Positions 1 through 10,200 of a DNA stretch of 64,000 nt are shown in pieces (the stretch's first letter is position 1; the number at the start of each line of letters is the position of its first letter). The stretch spans positions 5,518,001 to 5,582,000 of the forward strand of contig NZ_CP109479.1 of the NCBI RefSeq assembly GCF_036227485.1, given 5' to 3'. A model generated the notes under the pieces. It made no database searches. It worked only from the letters and a program-made list of their open reading frames with translations, and had not been told where the DNA came from. The stretch comes from Streptomyces sp. NBC_01451 (GTDB lineage Bacteria > Actinomycetota > Actinomycetes > Streptomycetales > Streptomycetaceae). A program made the translations under genes and the position numbers.

Positions 1-941
1 GTGCCCACGTCATGGCCACGGGCTGTGAGCGGCACGATCAGGGCGGAGTGGATACCGGCCGCGAGGTAGGCGGCGACGTTGCCGGTGTGGGCGGCGGCGC
101 GGCCGATGTCCTGCTCGTCCATCAGGTTGTCGATCACCGGCCGTCCGTCCGCCAGACAGCGGACGACGGACGAGCCGGGCTGGTGGTCGACGTACTCGCC
201 GGGCCGCCCCAGGGGCCGCATCACCACCTCCAGCTCGGGCACCGCGGCCAGCGCCGCCCGGCGCAGCCGCAGGGATCCGTCGCGGGGCGCCCGGCTGGTG
301 CCGTGCTCGGGGAGGACCTTCACGGTGGCGGCGTCGGCGAGCTTCGCCACCAGGAACTCGGCCAGTTCCTGGCAGGTGGTGTCCATGTCCAGGGTGGTAC
401 CGACCCGGGTGGCGGCCTCGTCGAGCAGGGCGAGGCGCTCGCGGGCCCGCTCCAGCTCCCGCTGCTCCTGCCGGGCGGCCGAGATCTCCAGCACGATGCC
501 GACGATCCCCAGCGTCCGGCCGCCCTGCCTCAGCCGGTGGTAGGCGCCGTGCCAGTAGCGCCGTTCCAGCGGGGAGTCGGCCTGGGTGTGGCCGCTGGAG
601 ACCGTCTCGCGCGGGATGCCGTCCGCGATGACGGCCCGCAGCACGTCCTCACGGGCCTCGACCCCCGGGACGACCTCGGCGGCGGTACGGCCGAGGTGCT
701 CGGCGGCCGGTACGCCGTTCATGTGCGCCAGGGTGGCGTTGACGTACCGGAAGCGCAGCTCGGTGTCGAGGACGGCGATGGCGGCGGGCGTCCCGTCGAG
801 GATCTGCCCCAGCAGCTCGCGCACCCGCGCCGACCAGACGTGCCAGAACCCCGGACCACTTTCCGGCGCCTCCGCGCCCAGGTCCTCAACCTCGTCCTTG
901 CCCTCGCCCGCGCTCTCGTCGCCGGCCCGCTGCCGGTCCAC
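1..941 (-). CDS. PAS/GAF-domain sensor protein, 3' end outside window
   Basis: The reading frame runs off the left edge, leaving about 313 N-terminal residues. A charged leader is followed by a PAS-type domain (residues about 35-150, with an ILDGTPAAIAVLDTELRFRY segment) and then a GAF domain (about 170-310, ending in HSALIVPLTAHGHDVGT). PAS plus GAF at this position is common in Streptomyces PP2C/SpoIIE-type phosphatases and in sensor kinases, but the output domain lies outside the window, so the catalytic class is not known. The GTG at 941 is the first start after an in-frame stop four codons upstream. It is transcribed away from the secreted-protein genes on its right. Confidence 0.8.
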   Translation of the reverse strand, partial: MDRQRAGDESAGEGKDEVEDLGAEAPESGPGFWHVWSARVRELLGQILDGTPAAIAVLDTELRFRYVNATLAHMNGVPAAEHLGRTAAEVVPGVEAREDVLRAVIADGIPRETVSSGHTQADSPLERRYWHGAYHRLRQGGRTLGIVGIVLEISAARQEQRELERARERLALLDEAATRVGTTLDMDTTCQELAEFLVAKLADAATVKVLPEHGTSRAPRDGSLRLRRAALAAVPELEVVMRPLGRPGEYVDHQPGSSVVRCLADGRPVIDNLMDEQDIGRAAAHTGNVAAYLAAGIHSALIVPLTARGHDVG

Positions 942-1258
942 CTCAGCATCGGATCACGGGTGGGGGTCGAGCGCACGCGGAGATGCGGAGGAGCCCTCCG
1001 TTTGTGTGGGCGGTCCCTCCCCGGACTCTCCCCGGACCTTTCTCGCGCCGTCACTGTCCGTGATGATCCCGGCCCGTTGCCCCGAATTCAGGTGATCTAA
1101 ATCACCCGTAAAAATGACCGCCTTGGCCCGCTCGAAGGAGATTCGCCCGCCTAAATCCCGCCGGACAAAGGACAGTTGGCCATTTACGCTCACCTCCACA
1201 TACGCCACACATGGTGTTCACATGATCCGGTCGACCGCCGGAACGGGGGGAGTGGTAG
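942..1258. promoter_or_regulatory. Divergent intergenic region, sensor gene / LamG gene
   Basis: This 317-bp stretch separates divergent genes. Its right half (about 1080-1240) is clearly less GC-rich than the surrounding coding DNA, as expected for promoters. A G-rich ribosome binding site (GGGGGG at about 1245-1250) precedes the ATG at 1259. I see no convincing hairpin or operator. An 84-codon minus-strand frame crosses it but has no supporting features. Confidence 0.5.
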
Positions 1259-4171
1259 ATGACGATCAGTCGTGCCCGGAGACGGGTGAGAGCTCGGGCC
1301 GTGGCGCTGGTGCTCACACCGGCACTGATGGTGGGGGCGCTGTCCGGCGCCACCGTTTCGGAGGCCGCGACCACGGCGTCCGAAGCGGCGTCCGAGTCGG
1401 CGTCCTCGACCTCGTCCGGGACACCGTCCGAGACAGCGTCCGAACTGGCCCGCGAGACCGGTGAACCGGTCGAGGTCACCGCCGAACGGGACGTGTACGA
1501 GCGGGTGTTCGCGCAGCCCGAAGGGGGATTCCGCAGCGAGCTGTCCGCCGGCCCGCGCTGGGCGCCCCAGCCGGACGGTTCCTGGAAGGACATCGACACC
1601 GACCTGGAGTTCAAGCCGGACGGCTCGGTCGGCCCGCGCACCGCGCTGATCGACGTCGAGTTCTCCGGCGGCGGCACCGACCCGCTGGTCGCCGTCGAGG
1701 ACTCCGGACGCTCCGCCGCGCTCAGCTGGCCCGCCCCGCTGCCGACGCCGGTCCTGCTCGGCGACACCGCCGAGTACCGCTCCGTGCTGCCCGGTGTCGA
1801 CCTGCGCATGACCGCCGGCGCCGAGGGATTCCGGCAGATCCTCGTCGTACGCACCGAGGCCGCCGCCGACGATCCCGAGCTGGCGGAGATCGAACTGGCG
1901 CAGCACACCGACGGGCTGCGCATCGAGGAGAACGCGGCCGGCGGGATGTCCGTCGTCGACGCCGTGACCGGGGACTCCGTCTTCTCCGGCGGTACGCCGC
2001 TGATGTGGGACTCCGGGAGCGAGGCGGGCGCCAACGCCTCCGCCGACCCCGTCAAGGACGCCCTGCGCGAGGACCCCGCCGCGGCTCCCATGCCCGGCGA
2101 CAGCCACGCCCGGGTGGACCTGGACATCGACGCCGACTCCGTCACGCTGACCCCGGACCCGGCGTTCCTCGACGCCGTGGACGCGTCCTCGCTGCCGCTG
2201 TACATCGACCCGCCGCTGGCCGTCACCAAGCCCGACAAGTCGGCGTCCCGCTCCTTCTACACCTGGGCCAACTCCGCCTTCCCGTCCACGGAGTACGCCA
2301 ACTTCGACGACGACAAGGGCATCGGCCGCTGCCTGGGCGGCGGTTGCGGATCCCCGTACACGGGCCGGATGTACTTCGAGTACAACCTCGACGGCTGGGA
2401 GAACCGCAAGATCTACGACGCGACCTTCCATGTCTACGAGACCTGGGCCTACAACTGCACCCCGAGCTGGGTGAATCTGTACCTCGTCGACGCGGCGAAG
2501 CTCTCCAAGGCCACCAACTGGAACAACAAGCCCTCCGACGACAACCTGATGGGCGACCGCAAGGTGGCCTACGGGAACGAGGAGCACGGCTGCGAGAACG
2601 GTGACGTCGCCTTCAACGACAACCCCGACGAGACCAACGAGAACCTGACCGCCACCGTCAGGTCGAAGGCGGGCACCGGCTCCGCGATCGCCTTCTCGCT
2701 GCGCGCCGCCGACGAGGACGCGGCCGGCGGCTGGAAGCGGTTCAAGGGCGACTCCGGCACCCTCCAGATCTTCTACAACACCGTTCCCGGCAAGCCCGCC
2801 AGTGAGCGCACCACCAGCCCGACCACCAGCTGTGTCACCGGCGCCGGGCGCCCCTTCATCCGTGACGACACTCCGGTCCTGACGGTCAACGTCACCGACC
2901 CCGACCCGCACAACGTCCGCGCCCTGTACCGGGTCTGGGACATGCTGCCGAACGCGAACGACGTGCAGGTGTACGGCGACCTGTGGACCGCGTACAAGGC
3001 GGACGGCGTCATGGAGAAGGCCATCCCGGCCGGAAACCTCAAGCACGGGCACACCTACCACTGGCACGCCCAGGCCACCGACGGCATCGACGACAGCGCC
3101 TGGTCCGACTGGTGCGAGTTCAGCTACGACAACACGCGGCCCTCCACCAGGCCCAAGGTGACCCTGGAGACGGCCGGCGACATCCTGTCGGGCACCACAC
3201 CGACCTTCTCCTTCGCGCCCAACGGCTCGGTCGACCCCGCGTACGGCAACGACGTGGACCGTTACGTCTACGGTCTCAACACCGACACCCTGGCCGCCTC
3301 GGCCGACCCCGCCGCGCGCGGCGCCGCCGCCACCGGAGTGGGCGTGGCGGTACCGAAGTTCGGGCTCAACGTGCTCTCCGTCGCCAGCGTCGACGACGCC
3401 GGCAACGTCGGCCCGGTCGAGGACTACGTCTTCCAGTCGGGGCGCGCCTGTGACGACCCGCCCGCCGAGCAGTGCGCGGTGGCCTCGTACCGGCTGGACG
3501 AGACCAGCGGCACCACCGGAGCCGACTCCGCCTCCGGGGCGAGCGGCGACAAGGACCCGCTGACCGTCACCGGTGGCACCTGGGTGGCCGGCAGCAACTC
3601 CGCCGTCGCGACCGACCGGGCGATCCGGTTCGACGGCGTGGCGGGCGGTTTCGGCACCGCCACGAGCCTGGTGGACACCCGGCAGGGCTTCACCGTCATG
3701 GCCCGCGCCAAGGTCTCCGACGTGTCGGAGAACCGGGCGGTCATCAGCCAGACCGGCGCCAACGGCAACGGCTTCGCCCTGTACTGGTCCACCACCCTCG
3801 GGTGGGTGTTCGGACGCCACCGTGACGCCACCACCGGTACGGACGCGGCTCGCGCCAAGGCCTCCGCACCCGGAGCCTCCCCGGTCGGCAAGTGGGTTCA
3901 TCTGGCAGGGGTGTTCGACCCCTCGCAGAACTCGGTCACGCTCTACGTCAACGGCGTCGAGCAGGGCACCGACCAGGTGATCCCGTCCAACAGCGACGGC
4001 ACCACGTACGACCCCACCCGGGTCTGGCACGCCGACGGCGGCTTCCAGGTCGGCCGGGCCCGCTGGAGCGGCGCCTTCGCCAACCCGTTCAAGGGCGACA
4101 TCGACGACATCCGTGTCTACCCGACGGTGCTCGGCGCGCGGGACATCGACAAGGCCGCCAACACCGACTGA
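1259..4171 (+). CDS. Secreted LamG-like jellyroll-fold protein
   Basis: This 970-residue protein starts with a Sec signal peptide (Arg-rich start, hydrophobic core at about 14-32, Ala-rich cleavage region near 36) and a Ser/Thr/Glu-rich linker. The middle (about 310-510) carries a DNRLRE-like beta-rich region including a cysteine cluster CLGGGCG, followed by a fibronectin-like stretch. The last 230 residues form a concanavalin-like LamG domain (RLDETSGTTGADSASG to the DDIRVYPTVLGARDI end). Such domains usually bind carbohydrate or mediate adhesion; no catalytic residues are recognised. It is followed directly by the RHS protein gene, and the pairing suggests a shared cell-surface role. The ATG at 1259 is supported by the G-rich ribosome binding site. 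Confidence 0.85.
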   Translation: MTISRARRRVRARAVALVLTPALMVGALSGATVSEAATTASEAASESASSTSSGTPSETASELARETGEPVEVTAERDVYERVFAQPEGGFRSELSAGPRWAPQPDGSWKDIDTDLEFKPDGSVGPRTALIDVEFSGGGTDPLVAVEDSGRSAALSWPAPLPTPVLLGDTAEYRSVLPGVDLRMTAGAEGFRQILVVRTEAAADDPELAEIELAQHTDGLRIEENAAGGMSVVDAVTGDSVFSGGTPLMWDSGSEAGANASADPVKDALREDPAAAPMPGDSHARVDLDIDADSVTLTPDPAFLDAVDASSLPLYIDPPLAVTKPDKSASRSFYTWANSAFPSTEYANFDDDKGIGRCLGGGCGSPYTGRMYFEYNLDGWENRKIYDATFHVYETWAYNCTPSWVNLYLVDAAKLSKATNWNNKPSDDNLMGDRKVAYGNEEHGCENGDVAFNDNPDETNENLTATVRSKAGTGSAIAFSLRAADEDAAGGWKRFKGDSGTLQIFYNTVPGKPASERTTSPTTSCVTGAGRPFIRDDTPVLTVNVTDPDPHNVRALYRVWDMLPNANDVQVYGDLWTAYKADGVMEKAIPAGNLKHGHTYHWHAQATDGIDDSAWSDWCEFSYDNTRPSTRPKVTLETAGDILSGTTPTFSFAPNGSVDPAYGNDVDRYVYGLNTDTLAASADPAARGAAATGVGVAVPKFGLNVLSVASVDDAGNVGPVEDYVFQSGRACDDPPAEQCAVASYRLDETSGTTGADSASGASGDKDPLTVTGGTWVAGSNSAVATDRAIRFDGVAGGFGTATSLVDTRQGFTVMARAKVSDVSENRAVISQTGANGNGFALYWSTTLGWVFGRHRDATTGTDAARAKASAPGASPVGKWVHLAGVFDPSQNSVTLYVNGVEQGTDQVIPSNSDGTTYDPTRVWHADGGFQVGRARWSGAFANPFKGDIDDIRVYPTVLGARDIDKAANTD

Positions 4172-4210
4172 CCAGCTCTAACTCCCTGTTTCTGCAAGGG
4201 ACTTCTATAC

Positions 4211-4247
4211 GGCGCCCGCACGGCACGACCGGCCTGCGGGCGCCCCC
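4211..4247 (+). terminator. Terminator-like hairpin after the LamG gene
   Basis: A 10-bp perfect stem (GGCGCCCGCA at 4211-4220 paired with 4235-4244) is followed by CCCTTT. It lies between the LamG stop and the RHS start, so it may terminate or attenuate transcription between the two co-oriented genes. Confidence 0.6.
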
Positions 4248-4281
4248 TTTCACGCCTTCGCACCAAGAGAGAGGCCCTGCC

Positions 4282-7200
4282 ATGCGTGTTCGTACGGGGG
4301 CACCCCCCACTCCACCCGAGCCGAGAAGAAGACTCCGCACCGCCGGACGCGCCGTGGCCGCCGGTCTCGTCGGCGTGCTCGGCATCACCCTCCTCCAGGC
4401 GCCCGCGTGGGCCGAGGTGGACGAACAGGCGCGGGAGCAGCGCCGGCCCAAGACGCAGACCATGGAGTCCGTCCCGGTCGCGCCGATCCTCTGGGACAAG
4501 TCCGCCGTTCCCTCGGACGACGCGACGAAGGCGTCCCGCACGGCGACGCCCGAGGTGGTGTGGCCGACGGCCGGTACCGCCGTGGCCCAACTGCCCCTGG
4601 CCACCCTGAGGAAGCAGGCGCTGACCGGCCGACTCACCAGGTCGCAGGCATCAGTTGAGGGCGCGGCAGGCACCCTCCCGGTGCGTGTGTCCGCGCCCGC
4701 CTCGGTCCGCTCCGGGCTGGTCTCCGCCAGGGGTGCCGTCCGCTCCGAGGCCGCCCGGACCCTCACCTCCCGGGTCCCCGGCAAGGTCTCGGTACGGGTC
4801 CTGGACCGCGCGTCGGCGCGGCGGGCGGGCATGGACGGCCCGGTGCTGACCCTGACCCGGGCCGACAGCACCACCGTCGCCGCTTCGGCGGGCAAGGTCG
4901 CCGTAGAGGTCGACTACAAGAAGTTCGCGCGGGCCTACGGCGGCGACTGGGCCTCCCGGCTCCGCCTCGTGCAACTCCCGGCCTGTGCGCTCACCAACCC
5001 CTCCGCCGCCAACTGCGCCCCGGGCAAGGCGCTGCCGACGACCAACGACGCCAAGTCGGGCACGCTGACGGCGGAGGTGACCGTACCGGGAGCTTCCGGC
5101 GCTTCCGCTGTGAAGGGTGCCCGGGCAACGACCGCCGCAGCAGCGGTACTCGCGGTCTCGGCGGGCTCCTCCGGCCCCAACGGCAGCTTCGCGGCGACTC
5201 CGTTGACGCCTGCGGGCACCTGGCAGATGGCCGGCAACTCGGGCTCCTTCTCCTGGCAGTACCCCCTGCGGGTGCCACCGGCGGTCGCGGGCCCTTCCCC
5301 GCAGCTCAGCCTGTCGTACAACTCCGGGAGTGTGGACGGCCGTACGTCCTCCACCAGCGGTCAGACGAGCTGGGTGGGCGAGGGCTTCGACCTCTCCCAG
5401 GGCTACATCGAGCGCTCCTACCGCTCCTGCAAGGACGACGGCCACGACACGGAGGGTGAGGAGAAGTACGACCAGTGCTGGCACTCCGACAACGCCACCA
5501 TGTCGTTCGGCGGCCGCAACGGCGAGCTGGTCAAGAAGTCCGGCGCGGACTCCTCGAAGACTCTCGACGGCAACCCGGACATGAAGCTCGAAGGCACCTG
5601 GCGTCTGAAGACGGACGACGGGACGAAGATCGAGCGCTGGTCCGGCGGCTTCAACTCCGGTGACAGCAAGGAGTTCTGGCTCGTCACCACGACCGACGGC
5701 ACCCGCTACTACTTCGGCCGCAACAAGCGGACCGCCGACGACGGCGAGGGCGTCCAGGACTCCGCCTGGCAGACCCCCGTCTACGGCGACGACTCCGGCG
5801 AGCCCTGCCACGGCGACACCTTCAAGGAGTCGCGCTGCAACCAGACCTGGCGCTGGAACCTCGACTACGTCCTGGACACGCACGACAACTCGATGACCCT
5901 GTACTGGGAGAAGGAGACCAACCGCTACGGCGCCGACCGTGACGACGTCTCCGTCTCCTACGACCGGGGCGGCTACCTCAAGCGCATCGAGTACGGCGAG
6001 CGCAAGGGCACCGACCTGACGTCCGAGGCCCCGGCCCGCGTCGTCTTCGGCGTCGCCGAGCGCTGCAAGGCGGCTGCCGCCGACTGCGAGCCCGGCGACC
6101 TGAAGGAGGACACCGCGTCCTCCTGGCCGGACGTGCCCTTCGACCAGATCTGCAAGGACGAGGACTCCTGCGAGGAGCAGTGGTCGCCGTCGTTCTTCTC
6201 CCGCAAGCGCCTGACGTCGGTGACCACAGAGGTCCGCAAGTCCGGCGGAGGCTACGCACCCGTCGACACCTGGACCCTCGACCAGAGCTACCCCGACACG
6301 GGCGACGGCTCGACCGCCTCCCTCTGGCTCCAGTCGATCACCCACACCGGCAAGGCGAACGGCGCCACCAGCGAGGCCCTGAAGACGGTCTTCTACGGCG
6401 TCAAGAACGACAACCGCGTGTACGCCAACACCGACGGCCGCCTCCCGATGGGCAAGTGGCGTATCAGGGCGATCCGTTCGGAGACCGGCGGCGTCACCTC
6501 GGTGACGTACAAGGACACGGAGTGCAAGTCCGGCGAGACCCGCACCCCCTCGAACAACACCAAGCTCTGCTTCCCGTCCTTCTGGTCGGAGGAGGGCAGC
6601 ATCGGGGAGGACGAGGACTGGTTCCACAAGTACGTGGTGGACACGGTCGCCGAGGACGACGCGACCGTGCCCGGCGTCGACAAGACGACCAGGTACACCT
6701 ACTACGGCGGCGCGGCCTGGCGCTACGACGACAGCGAGATCACCAAGGCCAAGAAGAAGACCTGGTCGCAGTTCCGGGGCTTCCGCACGGTCCGCACGGT
6801 CACCGGTGACTCCACCACCAAGCAGCTGAGCGCCGAGAGCACCTTCCTGCGCGGCATGGACGGCGACCGCGCGAACGAGGACGGCGGCACGGAGGACGTC
6901 TGGACAACTGCCTCCGACGGCACCCGGGTTCAGGACGCCGACCGCCTCCAGAGCTACCTCCTCGAAACGCGCACCTACTCCTCGGTCCCGGCCGACACCG
7001 CCGCCGACCGGGCGGCCAAGGAGGTCACCGGCTCGGTCAACACGCCCTGGCTGTCGGCGGCCACGGCCACCGAAGGCTCGGACAAGGCCCAGCTGACCGG
7101 CACCGCGCGCGTGGACACCCGTACAGCACTGGACGGTTCGGCGGTCCGGCGCACGGCGATCGTCCACGACTACGACTCGTACGGCATGCTCAAGCAGTCC

Positions 7201-10200
7201 TCGGACCTCGGTGACATCGGCGCGGACAAGGCCAACGCCGACACGGGCGACGACTCCTGCACGCGCTACGAGTACGCCCGCAACGACGCGAAGACCCTCC
7301 TCACCCTGGTGAAGCGGGTCTCGACGGTCGCCGTCAACTGCGACACCACCGCGGCCCTCCCCGCCGACGCGATCTCCGACGTACGCACGGTGTACGACGC
7401 CCTGGCGTACGGCGCCGAGCCCACCCAGGGCGAGGTGACCTCGTCGCGCCGGGTCACCGGCTACGGCACGGACGGCACCCCGACGCTCCAGACGGTCAGC
7501 AGGACCGAGTACGACGTCCACGGCCGCGTGACGGCGGGCTACGACACCAAGGACAACAAGACCGTCACGTCCTACACCCCGGCCACGGGCGGCCCGGTCA
7601 CGGGCATGAAGGTGACGACACCGCCGGCGGCGAGCGGCGGCACCGGCCAGAGCACGTCGTCCGTCGTCGACCCGGCCTTCGGCCTGGTCACCAGCACGAT
7701 CGACGCCAACTCCCAGCGCACCGACCTGGCGTACGACGCGCTGGGCCGCCTCACCAGGGTCTGGCTCCCGGGCCACGCGAAGGCCACCGACACACCCGAC
7801 ACCGAGTACGTCTACGGCATCCGCGCGGACGGCCCGACCTACGTCACCACGAAGACCCTGCGCGCCAACGGCAACGTCACGGTCGCCCACGCGCTCTACG
7901 ACGGCCTGCTGCGCGAGCGCCAGACCCAGTCACCGACCCCGAACACGGGCCGGGTGCTCACTCTCACCGAGTACGACTCGCGCGGGCTGGCGATCGTGCA
8001 GCACGGCCCGTTCTACAACCTGAACGACCCGGACACGACACTCGTCGACTCGTCCGCGGCGGTGGGCGGGACCCCGCCGGCCACGGAGACGGTGTACGAC
8101 GGGTCGGGGCGGGCGACGGCGACGCTGTTCAAGGTCGCGGGGACGACGAAGTGGCGCGGCGACACCACCTACCACGGTGACCACACCACGACCATTCCCC
8201 CTCCCGGCAGCACACCCGGCACCACCTGGAACGACGCCCAGGGCCGCACCACGAAGCTCGTCGAGTACGAGTCGGCCGACACCACCGGCGTCGCACGCAC
8301 CACGAACTACGCCTACGACAAGGCCGGGCGCCTCGCCCAGGTCACCGACACGACCGGCAAGAACGTCTGGAAGTGGACGTACGACCTGCTGGGTCGCAAG
8401 AAGACCGCGGTCGACCCCGACAAGGGCACCACGTCGCTGACCTACGACGAGTTCGACCAGGTCAGGACCACGACGGACGCACTCGGCCAGACCCTCACGT
8501 ACAGCTACGACAACCTCGGCCGCACCACGAAGATCGCCAACGGTACGACGGTCCTCAACTCGTGGGTCTACGACACCGTTTCACCCAACGGCGTCGGCCG
8601 TCTCACCTCCACCAGCTCCTTCAGCGGGGGCAACGAGTACAAGTCGACCGTCGAGGCGTACGACGCGGGCGGGCGGCCGACGAAGACCACGGTCACCGTC
8701 CCCGCCGCCGAGACGGGCCTGGGCGGCTCCTACACCACCACCGCCGAGTACCGGACGGACGGCACACCGAAGTCGATGACCCTCCCGGCGGCGGCCAACC
8801 TCGCCTCCGAGAAGATCAGTTACGGCTTCAACCTCGCCGGGCAGCCGCTCTACTCCTACGGCACCACGGACTACGTCCGCGACACCACCTACTCCAACTT
8901 CGGTGAGCCGCTCCAGCTCACGCTCGGCACGAGCAGTTCCGCCAAGCAGACCTGGATCACCAACTTCTACGAGGAAGGCACGCGAAGGCTCGCCCGGACC
9001 CGCCTCGACCGTGAGTCCGTCACCACTCCCGACTCCGACCTCAACTACGTCTACGACGCCTCCGGCAACGTCACCAGGCTCGCCGACACGCCCGAGGGCA
9101 AGACGGCCGACATCCAGTGCTTCCAGTACGACTATCTGCGCAGGCTCACCGACGCGTGGACGCAGACGTCCTCGACGTGCGCGGAACCCACGGCTGGCAG
9201 CACGGTCGGCGGCCCGGCCCCGTACTGGCACGAATACGCCTACGACGCGGCCGGCAACCGCACCAAGGAGACCCGCAACCCCGTCAACCCGGCGGCCGGC
9301 GGCAACTCCGCCCTCCGCACCACCAGCACGTACACGCCCAACACGGCCGGCACCTTCCCCGTCCACGCCCTGCGCGGCACGGCGGTGAAGACGGAGACGC
9401 TGAACTCCTCGGGTGCGGTGACGGCGACCGCCGACACCACCGAGAGCTACGGCTACGACGCGGCCGGCAACACCGTCACCCGCACCAAGCAGGCCACCGC
9501 GCTCAGCGCCGCCGTCGACCAGGTGCTGCGCTACAACTCGCAGGGCAGGCTGGCCTCCACGTCCAAGGTGGGCGAGAAGGGCCAGGTAACCGGCCTGGCG
9601 GGCAAGTGCGTCGACGTCCAGGGCAGCGTCACGACGGCGGGCACCCCGGTCCAGATCCTCACCTGCGGGACCAGCGACGCGCAGAACTGGGAGCTGACCA
9701 GGGACGGACAGCTCAAGGCCCTGGGAGTCTGCGCCGAACCCGCGGGTTCCGCCCAGTCGGCGGCCGTCCAGATCCAGCCCTGCGACACGGCCGACCCCAA
9801 CCAGAAGTGGAGCGTCCGCGACGACGGAGGTCTGCGGCACAACGCCTCCGGCCGCTGCCTGGACATCCCGTCCTCGGCCACGGCCGACGGCACCGACCTG
9901 AAGCTCCTCGACTGCAACGGCACCGCCGCGCAGCGCTGGGTCTTCGCCAAGCACACGTCGTACGTGTACGACGCCTCGGGCAGCCGTCTGATCCGGCGCG
10001 AGTACGGCAAGTCCACGCTCTACCTGGGCGACACCGAACTCACCGTCGACACCAAGAACACCGCCGTTACCACGGACGACGTCAAGTCGGCGGTCCGCTA
10101 CTACACCTTCGGCGGCGCCCCCGTCGCCATCCGCACGTCGCCCACCCAGGTGCACTGGCTGGGCGGCGGCTACAACGGCACGACCGAGATCTCGGTCGAC

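Noticed and set aside
954..1208. An 84-codon minus-strand frame with a partly non-repetitive sequence (MAYVEVSVNGQLSFVRRDLG)
   Set aside because: No Shine-Dalgarno sequence or homology was recognised and it crosses the promoter region of the LamG gene.
1190..4030. A 946-codon minus-strand frame opposite the LamG gene
   Set aside because: The product is a repetitive Gly/Val/Arg/Asp sequence typical of antisense frames of high-GC genes.
4651..7890. A 1079-codon open frame on the minus strand opposite the RHS gene
   Set aside because: It mirrors the codon bias of the plus-strand RHS gene and its product is a low-complexity Arg/Gly/Val/Ala string without domains.
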